Numbered from the stretch's first letter, positions 1 through 12,336 are shown. The stretch: DNA of 64,000 nucleotides from Mercurialis annua (GCF_937616625.2 NC_065576.1:18130001-18194000); one strand, 5' to 3'. Made by a program: numbers and translations. The notes: a model not told the origin generated them from the letters alone.

Positions 1-2635
1 AGATTAGGCTTATGCTCCGATGGGTGTCAGCCGTTTACCAATTTTGGGCAGCATTATTCCTCGTGGCCGGTCATTTTGACGCCGTACAATCTCCCCCCAG
101 GCATGTGCATAAAGGATGAGTTTATGTTTTTAACGGTTTTGGTACCGGGGCCTAGAAACCCGAAACACCTAATGGATATCTTCCTACAGCCGCTGATTGC
201 AGAGTTGAACCAACTGTGGGAATGTGGAGTCCATACATATGACGTTCATAAGTGTCAGAATTTTCAACTAAAAGCGGCTCTTATGTGGACAATAAATGAC
301 TTTCCCGCTTATTCTATGTTGTCTTGTTAGAGCACTGCTGGTAGAAAAGCATGCCCGTACTGCATGGAAAACACCGATGCATTCACACTGGATAAAAACG
401 ATAAACAATCGTGGTTTGATTGCCATCGCAAGTTTTTGCATCCGAATCACCAATTCCGTCGAAATGTTACTGATTTCCGTAAGGGGAAACGAGAGGTCGG
501 CAAAAAGTTTGCAGGGGTGAGAACTGGAGATGAACTGTTAGCAGAGATTGATCGACTGGGGTTTAAGAAGGCATTTGAGCCTGGTGCGAAAGTTACTAAT
601 GCATTACTGTCAAAAGATCATGGGTGGAATAAAAAAAGTATCTTTTGGGATTTGCCTTATTGGAGAACGAATGTAATACGTCACAATCTCGATGTCATGC
701 ACATTGAGAAAAATGTCTTCGATAACATTTTTAATACCGTTCTCAATGTCCCCGGGAAAACAAAAGACCATGCAAAATCTCGTGAAGAGTTGAACGACAT
801 CTGTGATCGGCCAGGGTTAGCTAAAGATCCGGCAACTGGGAGATTTCCAAAGGCAATGTATGCTTTGGATAGGGATTCAAAACGAGTTTTGCTTGAGTGG
901 ATTCAGAAAATAAAGTTTCCAGACGGGTACGCGTCAAACTTGTCTAGATGTGTTAATCTAAAGGGGCTGAAAATGCATGGAATGAAAAGTCATGACTGCC
1001 ATGTTTTTATGCAACGACTTCTGCCAATCGCCCTTCGGGAGCTACTTCCGAAAAACGTGTGGGAGCCTCTAACAGAGTTAAGTATCTTCTTCAGGGAGTT
1101 AACTTCCACATCACTGTCATAGGAAGATCTAAACCGTATGGAAACTGAGATCCCAAAAATCCTGTGTAAGTTGGAACGTATATTTCCACCCAACTTCTTT
1201 GACTCTATGGAGCATCTCCTCGTGCATCTTCCGTATGAAGCTATGATGGCAGGACCGGTTCAGTATCGCTGGATGTATCCATTTGAAAGGTAATCAATTA
1301 GTCATGGTTTTTTCTCGAATCCATTTGTTCAATATATATATGATTATAGGAAATGCTTACGAATATTAATATCTGGTTACAGATATTTGAGGAAATTGAA
1401 AAAAAGGTCAGTAATAAAGGCAGGGTGGAAGGGAGCATTAGTAGTGGATATCTGCAAGAAGAAATCGCTAAATTTGCATCCTATTATTTTGCTGAAGGTG
1501 ATCCGATGTTACCCATGCGTTTGGGAAGAAATGAAACTTGTGATATGGATATCAATGACGATGCCGACAGACTGGGAATTTTTAAACCTAAGGGAAAGCC
1601 GTTGCGTGGTAGCGGTAGGAGATATCTCGAAGACGATGAGATCATCGCTGCTCGGACCTATGTTCTTCTGAATTGTTCCGAAATCGAAGATCATCGAAAG
1701 TAAGCATTTAAATATAGTGTAATATTTCACATATTTGCTAGAATTTGATGTAGTTTGGGCCTTTTCCATTTAAAGGGTTTTTGTGGCCGGGTTGCGCGAA
1801 AGGAACAGTGGCATAAGTGAAACAGAAATTGCAAGAGTGCTGGAAAGTGATTTCGCCTCTTGGTTCGAACAATATGTATGTATCTTATAACAATGAACTT
1901 TCATTTTTATAATAAGGTTTATAAATCTTACAAATTTCTAACTCCCCACAGGTGAAAGATCCAACTGTCTGTACTAATCTGTTTATTCTGAGTCTCGCAA
2001 AGGGACCATGTAGAAAGGTCACCACATATAAGGGATACTATGTAAACGGCTTCAAATTTCTTGCTCAGGAATATGGGCAGGATCAACTTACAATGAATAG
2101 CGGTGTCTGCGTAAGGGGAACATAATATGTTGAGGGTGAAAATGACTTTTATGGAGTGTTAACAGACATAATTGAGTTAGAGTATCCAGCTCTACCAATG
2201 AAGCAGACTGTCATTTTTAAATGCGAATGGTTCGACCCTACGGATACAGGCACAGACACTACCAATCGATACAACTTGGTAGATGTTAAACACAAACGCA
2301 GGTACAATAAATACGAACCATTCATCTTGGCAGAACAGGCTGACCAAGTTCATTACCTTCCATATCCAAGTAGAAGACGGGACAAAGTAAATTGGTGGGC
2401 AGTTTGCAAAATTAAGGCACGATCAGAACTTGACATGCCCGATGCGATTAACCCGGCCTTTCAAGAGGACATTGAAGAAAATCCCCTTATAGTTGAAACG
2501 GACGACAATCCCACAAATTTAGCTGGCCTGAATGAGGTGGCAGACGAAGATGCGTTGCAAATCCCTCCTGTTGAAGATGAAGAAGAAGAATATCCGCCAT
2601 CCTCATCAGACGAAGATGAAGAACAACTTGACTGA
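1..2635 (+). pseudogene. TNP2-type CACTA transposase, 5'-partial, disabled
   Basis: This would be the catalytic transposase of the CACTA element, acting on its terminal and subterminal repeats in the nucleus. The reading frame is open from base 1 with the typical Transposase_21 (TNP2) text; HNLDVMHIEKNVFDNI near 683-730 is the family signature. DUF4218-like sequence follows at about 1135-1290 and DUF4216-like sequence at about 2140-2400, then an acidic tail ending at TGA 2633-2635. I infer four exons: 1-1289, 1383-1699, 1776-1875 and 1952-2635, all with GT/AG borders and matching codon phase. Breaks are in-frame stops at 328-330 (TAG, where the family usually has Trp or Gly), 1120-1122 (TAG) and 2123-2125 (TAA), plus a frameshift in the A-run 1399-1405, which looks one A short. 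The N-terminus is outside the window. Confidence 0.9.
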
Positions 2636-2789
2636 CGTTTTGGATATTTTTTGCAGTTTTAGTTGTATTCATTTATTATTGTTAACATAACAATTTATTT
2701 TTTTATAATGTATTTTTCTATAATGTTTTGTTATAATGTATTTTTTAACAATGTATTAAATTGTTATATGTGGAACGAAATGTAGTTTA

Positions 2790-4547
2790 ATGTCTGCAGG
2801 TATGAGAGGGCAGGGTGGTTCAGGTGACCCGACTAGAGGTCGAGGACGTCGGGGTAACCCAGCTAGAGGTCGTGGTCGGGGTAACCCGGCTGTGCGTGCC
2901 CCTGTTGAGGACATCCCTGTTCAGGTTCAGCAGCAGGAGGTGGAGGCGGCACCCCCTGTTCAGCCCCGACAGCCAGGAGAGCCCCCTGCAGAGCTGGATG
3001 CCCAGGTGAGGGCACTGTGTTTCCCAGACGCGAGCAGGTAAGAATGTAAATTTTTAGTTTAATTTTTTTTAATCATTTTACTATAGAAAGTAAAAGTTTA
3101 CTGTAACCTCGTAGGGAGAGGCTGTTGAACTCTGGACCAATCTCCCGGTCTATACGGGAGATCTTTAGAAAGTGCTGGTTCGAGAATGGGCGAGCCTGGC
3201 GGTTTCTGACTGCAGAGCAGACAGATTTCTATTGGGAGGAATTTAAGGTAATAAATTGTTAATTTTAAAGTTTGAATTTAGACTAACGCAAAATTACTAA
3301 CTCAAACTTGGTGTTTATGTTTTGCAGAAGGAATACTGGTGGGATACGGCGGATTACAGCGACGACGTCATCAAAGGTGTATTCATGACGCATGCTGCCA
3401 ACCGATACAAGGACGTTATTCACAGGATGAGAGAGAAGGACGAAAAACATACCTCGATCAGCCAAGATATATGGGATTCCTAGAAGGCCTTCTGGGCGTC
3501 AAAGGACGAGAAGAAGAAGTTCGATGTAGCTCGCGCTAATCGGATGAGCGAGCCTGCTGGAGCCGGTTCCGGACCAGTACGCCATACAGGGGGATCCCGT
3601 TCCGCCATCAGACATATGGATGTGTTGGTTTGTTTCTAGAACTCTTTTTTATTTATAACTCTTTTTTATTTTCTGATTTTCTGATGAACTAACAAATTGT
3701 TTATTATTCTTTTAGGCTGACGAGCTCGGCCGCAAGCCTATCGCAACGGAGCTGTATACTCGGGTGCACTCCACTAAAGCTGATAAGGGTGTCATGGTCT
3801 ACAAGAGGGCCCAGGACATGAGTGTAAGTCATGAACCTATATAATTTTAGTAGTTGTTTTACTTTACTCAAGTGTTAGATTAAATTAGTGTAAAATGTGT
3901 TTTAATTTAAATTGTAAATGCTAGATTAGGTGTGTTAACAGCCGGTGGGTTGTATATGAAATCTATATGTTTGCGGGATGTCCCTGAAAAATGGGTGTTG
4001 ATCCAATTATAGAGGAACTGTCGAATTTTCGTTAGGAATTATACTTACATTTCATATGTTATACGTCTTCGGCCGTTATGTGATATGTTTTTCAATCTTT
4101 CTGTAGGATGCAATTGCGCAGAGACTTGCTGTTGCATCACAGCCGCCGACCGGAGATGGGGGTTCTTCTAGCACAGCGGAAGTCGACGAGACCCAGCTAT
4201 TTCTGGATATCGAGGGCGTCAACAAGAAGCGGCGTGTCTACGGGTTGGGTTCGGCGACTAGTGCGTACGTGGATACGACGACGTCTAGTAGGGCGAGGTC
4301 CAGGTCCACACAGTCACAGCGAACTGAGGAGGAGATCGAGCGGCGTGTGAAGGCAGGGATTCAGGATGGACTGCGCCAGATTACCACCGAGGTGGAGGAT
4401 CTCCGTGCCCAGCAGGCGAGAGCCAATGAGAGGATGGCCGAGATTATTTAGGCTGAGATGGCGAAGATGATGCAGACTCTTCCTCCGCAGTATCGCCCAC
4501 CCCCACCCCCAGATCCTTCGGACAATGACGACACTCCGACTTTGTAG
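2790..4547 (+). pseudogene. CACTA accessory protein, Transposase_24 (TNPA-like), disabled
   Basis: This is the second gene of the CACTA element, in the position of the TNPA-like DNA-binding accessory protein. I infer five exons: 2790-3037, 3115-3247, 3328-3627, 3716-3823 and 4107-4547. All have GT/AG borders and the codon phase holds throughout. The N-terminus is rich in RGRG repeats (residues about 10-35). The middle has the plant Transposase_24 (Ptta/En/Spm) pattern, including WFENGRAWRFLT in exon 2 and ANRMSEPAGAG in exon 3. The C-terminal exon has a charged, probably coiled-coil stretch (EEEIERRVKAG onward). Two in-frame TAG stops, at 3481-3483 (position of a family Trp) and 4449-4451, break it; the natural stop is TAG 4545-4547. 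It starts about 155 bp after the transposase pseudogene. Confidence 0.85.
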
Positions 4548-4771
4548 TGTCATGTTTGTATTTATGACATTTTGGTATTTTGTCACTGTATACATTTTGT
4601 ATTTTCTTGCTTTATATATTTTGTTACGACATGTATACTATAACATGTTTTTATATGACAGCGTTTTTTTCGGAAATTTAGTTATAATGTGAATTGCAAA
4701 TAGTAGATTTTACAGGTTATAATCGTCGTTAATAAAACAGGGAAACGGATGGAAAAAAAATTTTCTGTCCA

Positions 4772-5180
4772 AATTGCGACGGATTTTGCGACGGCAGTTT
4801 CGTCGCAAAGTTCCTTAAATTTGTCGCCAAAACAAGGCACTTTTGCGACGGAACACGCCGTCGCAAATTGTTAGTATTTGCGACGGACTTCTTTCCGTCG
4901 CAAATTGCCTTGTTTTGGCGACGGGCTTTTTCCGTCACCCAATTAATTAATCTGTCGCCAATTCGTCTCCTTTTTCTTTTTTGGGGAGACGAAATTGGCG
5001 ACGGGTTTTGGAATATGGCGATGGACTGTCCGTCGCCAGATTTGTGACGCCCTGGTTGCTATTTTTTTAGCGACCAGACAATCTGCGACGGAACAAATCC
5101 GTCGCAATTCTGTCGCAAATCCTTCTTTGCGACGGAATACTAGTACTTTGCGACGGATTTTTCCGTCGCAAAATCCCTGC
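4772..5180 (+). repeat. CACTA subterminal repeat field
   Basis: More than a dozen copies of a short motif (TTTGCGACGGA and its complement TCCGTCGCAAA, with GGCGACGG variants) fill this AT-rich stretch in both orientations. Such fields are where TNPA-type proteins bind in CACTA elements. The same stretch holds an inverted pair GTCTCC/GGAGAC around a T-rich loop (about 4966-4990). No gene is visible between 4548 and 5192. Confidence 0.85.
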
Positions 5181-5192
5181 TATCTAGTAGTG
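5163..5192 (-). repeat. CACTA terminal inverted repeat, right end
   Basis: Read on the minus strand this begins CACTACTAGATAGCAGGG and runs into a TTTGCGACGG subterminal motif. CACTA is the diagnostic terminus. The left partner is not in the window. Confidence 0.85.
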
Positions 5193-6389
5193 TTCCTCGA
5201 TATCGAAACCCAAAGACTTCGATCCACGAATCATATATCGAGGTAAACCAACCTTGACCATGTGAATAAATCATCTCACGTGCTACTCCACACGAAGAGA
5301 TAAACAAATACAATCAACTTAGTCCAACATGTAAATACGACGCAAATCAAAACTAAAAAAAAATTATGATTGCTACAAATCATAAACCACATAAGTGTTG
5401 CCATTAAACAAAATTTTACCCAATCATACTTAAAAGACAAAAACAAGACGTGCCACAACAAGCATGAATTTTCGTAACAAATCATTCTCTAAAATTTAAT
5501 CTTTTAAGTAAACGCTTCAAAATTCATTTTGAAATCTTAAAGTCAAATACGAAAACTTCCAAATTTTATTGAGCCCCACGGTTACAACAAAATCACTTTC
5601 TGTAAGAGTCTCTTCTTATTAATCAATTACTTTAAAATGGATATCCAAGTATCTCAAATCATTAAAATCATCGAGTTAGCCGAAAATTACAACTACTAAG
5701 CTTAACTCCTAAATTTGGGTGACCCAAGTCGAACCCCAAAACAAACGTTTATAAAACGTATTCAAAATATTTGCCATCCGGAAAAATCATTTTAATAAAA
5801 TTTTTATCTTTTTAAAATTGAGAGCTCAAGCAAACCAACCGCTAAACGGTAATTTAAAACTCAAGTGAGAAATCTTTAATCTCAAACTTCCATTCCGTAA
5901 ATCCCAAAATTTAAAATGTTGACATACTACAACATGATAAAATAACTTTAACTTAAATTCTTAAAACAATGGCTCGTCTCATAAATATCATTTTGAAATC
6001 ATCGCTTTTTAACACGAGACCAAACATAATATTTCAAAATATAAGAATTTCTTTTTACTGGTAATTCAACCACAAATCAAACTTTTTAAGAATTTAAAAT
6101 CAAACTTCTCTTATGATTATGTGTCGAAACACAAATTGGATAAACTAATATTCTCAATGAAAATCTTTAAATCAACATGTGGTCAAACAATGCATGACCA
6201 CCAAAATACGTTTTAAGGTTTAACCCAAAAATCTCTTTAATACAAAAACAAGGCTTACGCCCAAATGTATCCTCATATGTACTAGCGTATATAGCACCTA
6301 ACAATTACGGCCAAAGCAAAAATGTACTACCAAATAATCCATCGTTATTAATTCATTAGTGGCATAAAGCCAATATTTATCAAACAACA

Positions 6390-6475
6390 TCATACCCAAG
6401 TATGAGTTTTAGAAAAATTTGTCAACCTAAGATTTCCCGAGAAATCGAAAGCAATAGTAAAATTACCCAAGTGAA
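6390..6475 (-). promoter_or_regulatory. Three-hairpin leader block, TEK-1
   Basis: On the element's sense strand three stem-loops follow each other. TCATAC/GTATGA lies at 6390-6405 with loop TTGG, GATTTC/GAAATC at 6431-6446 with loop TCGG, and a decayed TTCAC/GTAAT at 6462-6475 with loop TTGG. The same block occurs in TEK-2, TEK-4 and TEK-5. Its role is unknown; packaging or dimerisation of the RNA is an inference. Confidence 0.6.
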
Positions 6476-6729
6476 ATAACCTCAACATAATAAATCACAG
6501 CAAGTAACATCCAAGTGAAATTAATTGTCAATCATAACATCAATACCAAATAAAGACTGACAGACATCACCTATAGGATGTAGGATGAAAGTTTAAAATC
6601 AAATGATGACGTTTTAAAAAGACAAGACACGAGTCCTAATTCCGCAGTAGTTCCTAAGACACGACATCAACTTATCATGTCAAAAACACATAACAAATAA
6701 CATGCATAAGGCCTTGGTTTGAAACCAAG

Positions 6730-6741
6730 GCCTTGATACCA
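6730..6741 (-). other. Primer binding site, TEK-1 (degenerate iMet)
   Basis: The sense strand reads TGGTATCAAGGC, four bases inside the LTR. It differs at two adjacent bases from TGGTATCAGAGC, the usual plant initiator-Met tRNA primer site seen in TEK-2 and TEK-5. Confidence 0.75.
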
Positions 6742-7603
6742 AGTTTGTCACGATTCATTTTCATGAATCCCGACCGGCGCTAGGGTATGGGTATGGTTGT
6801 ACCAAAACCCGTAGCTAGCCTTTGCGGATAACCAACAATTATAATTTAAGCAATGTACCTGCATAAAACCAATGCTCGGGGTAACCGAGACTTCAGCCTA
6901 GTTCTAGCAGTTCATAATATTTAACATAATTAATAAATGCTCGTACAACTACGAGTCTCTAAGATGGCATATATATAAAAAATCAGAATAACAGTATAAC
7001 ATGCCAGAGCAAATATATCCGGTCGGACCAATCCGACAAACAACTAGAATATAATAAAGACTTCTAGTTACTACTACGGTCTAAGAATAAAATAGTTGAC
7101 TAACTTTATCAAAATAAATGGAACCTCCGAGGAAAGTAAATAAACGGAGAGCATCTGACTCTCTCAAATTATAACTCTGGAAAATTGGGAAAAACAACGG
7201 GGTCAGATATAGTGAGATAAGTTTATACCACTATTTACATTTATCAAGTGGAAAACCTTTAAAACCGTTTAAAACATTTATAACAGCATTACGTTTAATA
7301 GTTGGAACCCTAATCCACAATACTACATATAACCATAATCCAATAGGCCTGGTCTCGAGAGCTGAGCTACACCGAGTTACCACCCACCACTCTTTAATTG
7401 AAACCAGAGTCCCGAGAGCTGAGCTACACCGAGTTACTCTACTAGTTCCGAGAGCTATGCTCACACCGAGTTAAAACCACATTTCACATACCTTATCTAG
7501 ATCAATACCGGTGATCACGCAGTCCTAATGAAGCCCATTAGGTAGCATGTTCCAACTAAGAGCCATAATGGAAAAACAGTTCGCAATTGTACATATACAA
7601 TAT

Positions 7604-7608
<5 letters not shown>

Positions 7609-7664
<56 letters not shown>
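7609..7664. repeat. (AT)n microsatellite
   Basis: About 28 uninterrupted AT units inside the TEK-1 LTR. Sister LTRs have a shorter tract (46277-46301) or hardly any at the same place. Confidence 0.95.
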
Positions 7665-7669
<5 letters not shown>

Positions 7670-7726
7670 TAATAATTTACTTAATAAAGCGGTAAATAGT
7701 AAGTAGAAAATCACTGCTTGCTAATC

Positions 7727-7732
7727 CACGTG
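7727..7732. promoter_or_regulatory. G-box CACGTG in TEK-1 LTR
   Basis: CACGTG lies between inverted arms TGCTTGC and GCAAGCA. The same site occurs in every other LTR here that keeps the region. CACGTG is the core site for plant bZIP and bHLH factors; binding is not shown. Confidence 0.55.
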
Positions 7733-9401
7733 AAAACTCCTGGCAAGCAACCTAGACTCGGTTCGCCTTGAAAGCACGAACAGTTGATGAGTCTAAACAC
7801 AATTGAATAATTATTAAAACAACCCTAACTCTATAAAGTACTAGACACCACATAGGACTAGCACAAACAACAAGTTAAGGTAAGGCAATCCAGAGTAAAC
7901 GTCATACTCAGATAAACATCAAACGTAAACAAACCAAGCCTATTGAGTTCCCGCTTTAAAATCCAATTCGGAAAATATTATTTAAATAACATTAAATAAT
8001 AAAACAATCCAATTTCCAAAACAGTGGGTTAGCCGAGTTACCGATAACTACCTAGCTAATCTCACATGTCGGGCGATCCAAGTCTAACCCGACCCAAATA
8101 TTTTATCAAAATATAAACCAGCGTTTATAATTACAAAAATAACTTTGATAAAATAATATATTTAAATTATAAAGCATAGTTTATAATTAATAAAACAACT
8201 TTGATAGAATCAAAAATTAAATTCAAAATGGAACCCAATAGCTTAAAATTTAAGTAACCAAAGTTACAACCAATACTTAACTAAAGTAAGTTAAGAAAGC
8301 GTTTTTTAAATTAAATTTATAATTTAACCAATAACAAGCTAAAAATTCTCAAATGATAATTACCCAAGTAATTATCCCAATAAAAGATTATAAAATACTT
8401 TGACAATTTATAATACTCCAAAACGATATTATTTCAACAGAGTAAACTGTTACCAATCAAAGTCAAATTGATATTAATAACTAGACCAAAGCCTAGTGCC
8501 CCAAATAAATCAAACTATTCATAGAATATATTTCTAATAACCCAAAGTATACAATACCAACTCCTAAGATAACTTACCACAATATAAATCAATTGATTTC
8601 CCAACAACTCAAGGTAAAACTAAGCAACATAACATAAGTCAAAACATTGATTAGACCACCCATCAATTAGGTATCCAAAGTAACTTTTAATTGATTAAAA
8701 TCAGCCCTTTAATAATCTTTTTAGCCACTTAATAAGTTCTTAAAACAGCAAATTATTATGAAGAACGACCTCCATCAATACCATCTCAATTCTATTCCAA
8801 GGAATCTAACCAATTAATGAATAACCAAAAACTAGCAATCTAAGACAAACCTTAAACAAAAATTCCAGATTTTTAGTAAGCCTAAAACATTATTATAACT
8901 CAAAAACTTCAACAAGTTGATTAGTTAATCAATTTCATCAACCATACCAATCCACCCAAGGTATAAGCGACATAAACAAGACAATTACAATACAAATAAA
9001 CATTTACAGATTTTAGAATCAAAGCAAAATAGAAAATATAAGGCAAGCCACCCAAAATAATGAATCAAAACATCATCTAACAATTTCTACAAGCCATAGC
9101 AATAGATTAGAGTTACATACCTCATGAAATAGACTAAGAACAATCAATAGAAGGAACTCCAGAAAATATAACAATCCAAATCAGCCTATGACAACATAAG
9201 AGGAGGAACAATGAATAGGAAACATGATTGAGTGTTAATCCAATGATTAAAAAATGGAAAGGAGTGAATAAATACTTACAACTGATTAAAAAGGACCAAG
9301 GAATGATAGGAGATGAAAATCAGAGAGCAACAGACGTTTTAGGGTTTTAGAATTGGGTGAAAACTGATTTAATTTGTTAAAGTCGTATTTATAGAATTTC
9401 A

Positions 9402-9541
9402 GAGTAAACGATCGTTTAAAAATAAACGGTCGTTCAAAATGGTTTGAACTATCGTTTAGGGATCGTTCAAAACACTGTAAGCACAAAAACAATTGTAAAC
9501 GATCGTTCATGGAAGGAACGATCGTCCAAACGATCTAGAAA
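9402..9541. repeat. U3 palindrome field, CGATCG type
   Basis: Several imperfect copies of a palindrome around CGATCG (for example AACGATCGTT), some with decayed cores such as CGGTCG. They lie 180-320 bp from the U3 end of the LTR. Other LTRs in the window have fields of a different palindrome at the same position. Confidence 0.65.
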
Positions 9542-9717
9542 GTTAAAACTCAATTTTCCTTGGCCAAAAGAAGGTTTAAACACTTATAACAATGTCAAAC
9601 ATCAATGAAAAGATTAAGAACACCAAACCAAGGTTTCAATGAACCAAACCACCAAAGATCAACTCAAAACACCTCGGAAAGTTCATAAAAACAATCCGAA
9701 AAACATGGGATATTACA

Positions 9718-12336
9718 ATAACGCTTGTAAACGTTTGCCTTAAAATGCAGAAAAAGTTGAAACGTTTGGATTTGTTTTGCAACGTTTTAAACATTTGGAT
9801 TGGTTTCATAACGTTTTAAATGTTTGGCTTAAATATCTAAAAAGGTGAAACGTTTGGATTTGTTTCGTAACGTTTGTAAACGTTTGGCTTAAAATCGCTA
9901 AAAAGGGGAAAAGTTTGGATTAGTTTGGGAATGTTTGTAAACGTTTGGCTTAAATCGCTAAAAAGGCAAAATGTTTGGATTTGTTTCGTAACATTTGTAA
10001 ACATTTGGCTTAATTCGCTAAAAACGTGAAACGTTTGAATTTGTTTTGTAACGTTTGTAAACGACTGGCTTAAATCCCTAAAAACGTGAAACGTTGGATT
10101 TATTTCGTAACGTTTTAAACGTTTGGATTAGTTTCATAACATTTTGAATGTTTTGATTTGTTTCTGAACGGTTTTAAACGTTTGGCTTAAATTGCTAAAA
10201 AGGTGAAACGTTTGGATTTGTTACGTAACGTTTTAAACATTTGGATTGGTTTTGTAACGTTTCAAACGTTTGGCTTAAATCGCTAATAAGGTGAAACGTT
10301 TGGTTTTGTTTCGTAACATTTGTAAATGTTTGGCTTCAATTGCCAAAAAGGTGAAATGTTTGGATTTCTTTCTTAACGTTTATAAATGTTTGACTTAAAT
10401 CACTAAAATGGTGAAACGTTTCGATTTGTTTTGTAACGTTTTAAACGTTTGGCTTAAATCTCTAAAAAGATGACACGTTTGGAATTGTTTCAAAAACTTT
10501 TGTAAACGTTTGGCTTCAGTCGCTAAAAAGGTGAAACGTTTGGATTTGTTTCCAAACATTTTAAACGTTTGCATTTGTTTCGTAACGTTTTAAACATTTG
10601 GCTTAAATCGCTAAAAAGGTAAAACGTTTGGATTTCTTTTGTAACGTTTTTAAACGTTTGGCTTTAATTGCTAAAAAGGCGAAACATGAAACGTTTGGAT
10701 TTGCTTCATAACGTTTTAAACGATTGGATTGGTTTTATAACGTTTTAAACGTTTTGCTTAAATAGCGAAAAATGTGAAACGTTTGGATTTGTTTCGTAAC
10801 GTTTGTAAATGGTTTTCTTAAATCGCTAAAAAGGTGAAACATTTGATTGTTTCATAATGTTTGCAAACGTTGTCTTAAATTGCTAAAAAGGTGAACAATT
10901 TGGTTTTATTTCGTCACGTTTGTAAACGTTTGGTTTTGTTTCGTAACATTTGTAAACGTTTGGCTAAAATCCTTAAAAAGGTAAAACGTTTGGATTTGTT
11001 TCGTAACGTTTGGCTTAAATCACCAAAAAGGTTAAACGTTTGGATTAGTTTCGTAATGTTTGTAAACATTTGACTTAAATTGCAAAAAAGGTAAAACGTT
11101 TGGATTTGTTTCGTAACGTTTTAAACTTTTGGATTGGTTTGGTAACGTTTGTAAACGTTTTGCTTAAATCGCTAAAAAGTTGAAACGTTAGGATTTGTTT
11201 CGTAACATTTTAAACGTTTGGATTTGTTTCGTAACGTTTATAACATTTGGCTTCAATTGCTAAAAAGGTGAAACATTTATATTTATTTCTTAACGTTTGT
11301 AAACGTTTGGCTTAAATCGCTAAAAAGGTGAAACGATTCGTTTTGTATCGTAACGTTTGTAAACGTTTGGCTTATATCGCTAAAAAGGTGAAAAGTTTGG
11401 ATTTGTTTTGTAAAACTTGTAAACGTTTGGCTTAAATCGCTAAAAATGTGAAACGTTTAGATTTATTACGTAACGTTTGTAAACGTTTGGCTCAAATCGC
11501 TATAAATGTGAAACATTTGGATTTGTTTCATAACGCTTGTAAATGTTTGGCTTAAATCGCAAAAAAGGGGAAAGGTTTGGAATTGTTTCGTAACATTTTA
11601 AACGTTTGGATTGGTTTCGCAACGTTTTAAACGTTTGCCTTAAATCTCTAAAAAGGTGGAACGTTTGGATTTTTTTCGTAACGCTTGTAAACGTTTGACT
11701 TAAAATCGCTAAAAAGGGGAAAAGTTTGGATTAGTTTGGAAAAGTTTGTAAACGTTCGGCTTAAATCGCCAAAAAGGCAAAACGTTTGGATTTGTTTCGT
11801 AACATTTGTAAACGATTTGCTTAAATCACTAAAAAGGTGAAATGTTTGGATTTATTTCGTAACGTTTTAAACGTTTGGATTGGTTTCATAACATTTTGAA
11901 TGTTTTGATTTGTTTTTTAACGGTTTTAAACGTTTGGCTTAAATCGCTAAAAAGGTGACACGTTTTGATTTGTTTTGTAACATTTTAAACATTTGGCTTA
12001 AATCGCTAAAAAGGTGACATGTTTGGAATTGTTTCGTAACATTTGTAAACGTTTGGCTTCAATCGCTAAAAAGGCGAAACGTTTGGATTTGCTTCCAAAC
12101 ATTTTAAACATTTGGATTTGTTACGTTAACGTTTTAAACATTTGGCTTAAATCGCTAAAAAAGTGAAACGTTTGGATTTTTTTCGTAACGTTTTAAACGA
12201 TTGGATTGGTTTTATAACGTTTTAAACATTCTGCTTAAATTGCTAAAAATATGAAACTTTTGGATTTGTTTCGTAATGTCTGCAAACGTTTTTCCTTAGA
12301 TCGCTAAAAAGGTGAAACATTTGGTTTTATTACATA
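9718..12336. repeat. Left array segment with a diverged higher-order pair
   Basis: Mostly type I monomers with some short half-units. A block near 9880-10760 recurs in altered form near 11690-12230; shared oddities include ATTTTGAATGTTTTGATTTG (near 10140 and 11891) and GATTGGATTGGTTTTATAAC (near 10722 and 12207). The spacing changes from about 1.8 to 1.5 kb, so insertions or deletions separate the two copies. Confidence 0.6.

Larger units (their letters stand above)
1..5192 (+). mobile_element. CACTA (En/Spm) DNA transposon, 3' part
   Basis: A class II CACTA-superfamily element that enters from the left edge and ends at 5192. It holds, in order, a TNP2-type transposase pseudogene, a second gene with the plant Transposase_24 domain, and an AT-rich tail with dense GCGACGGA-type subterminal repeats. 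The right end reads CTAGTAGTG, which is CACTACTAG on the other strand, the usual CACTA terminus. The left end and its target duplication lie outside the window; the three bases after the end are TTC. The element sits inside the interior of TEK-1, because sequence from about 5270 onward matches the interior of TEK-4. Both genes are broken, so this copy cannot act alone. Confidence 0.93.
5193..6745 (-). other. TEK-1 interior and leader, non-coding
   Basis: AT-rich sequence with no convincing coding region. The right part is the retrotransposon leader. It keeps three stem-loops at 6390-6405, 6431-6446 and 6462-6475 (the last with mismatches) and a hairpin of 9-bp arms at 6712-6730 next to the primer site. 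Confidence 0.7.
5193..9717 (-). mobile_element. TEK-1: non-coding Tekay/Del-like LTR element, partial
   Basis: A minus-strand LTR retrotransposon. Its 5' LTR is 6746-9717, and to the left of it lie a primer site and about 1.55 kb of interior before the CACTA cuts in. The interior shows no gag or pol, and it matches the interior of TEK-4 in several blocks (for example AAATTTGGGTGACCCAAGTC near 5712 and near 53583). I read it as a member of the same non-autonomous (LARD-like) family. The outer LTR edge is TACA at 9717, followed by ATAAC and then satellite sequence, so the element was inserted into the array. Confidence 0.8.
6746..9717 (-). repeat. TEK-1 5' LTR (2,972 bp)
   Basis: Bounded by TGTCACGATTC on the left and GATATTACA on the right, so TG...CA. 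It carries the family landmarks: three copies of a CCGAG-AGCT motif (about 7346-7472), an (AT)n tract (7609-7664), a G-box at 7727-7732 within inverted GCTTGC/GCAAGC arms, and a field of CGATCG palindromes near the U3 end (9402-9541). No gene is seen in it. A frame that is open on the + strand in sister LTRs is broken here near 7134 by a missing A. Confidence 0.85.

Noticed and set aside
5276..5485. 69-codon Phe/Cys-rich frame in TEK-1 interior
   Set aside because: AT-rich chance frame with no counterpart seen in TEK-4.
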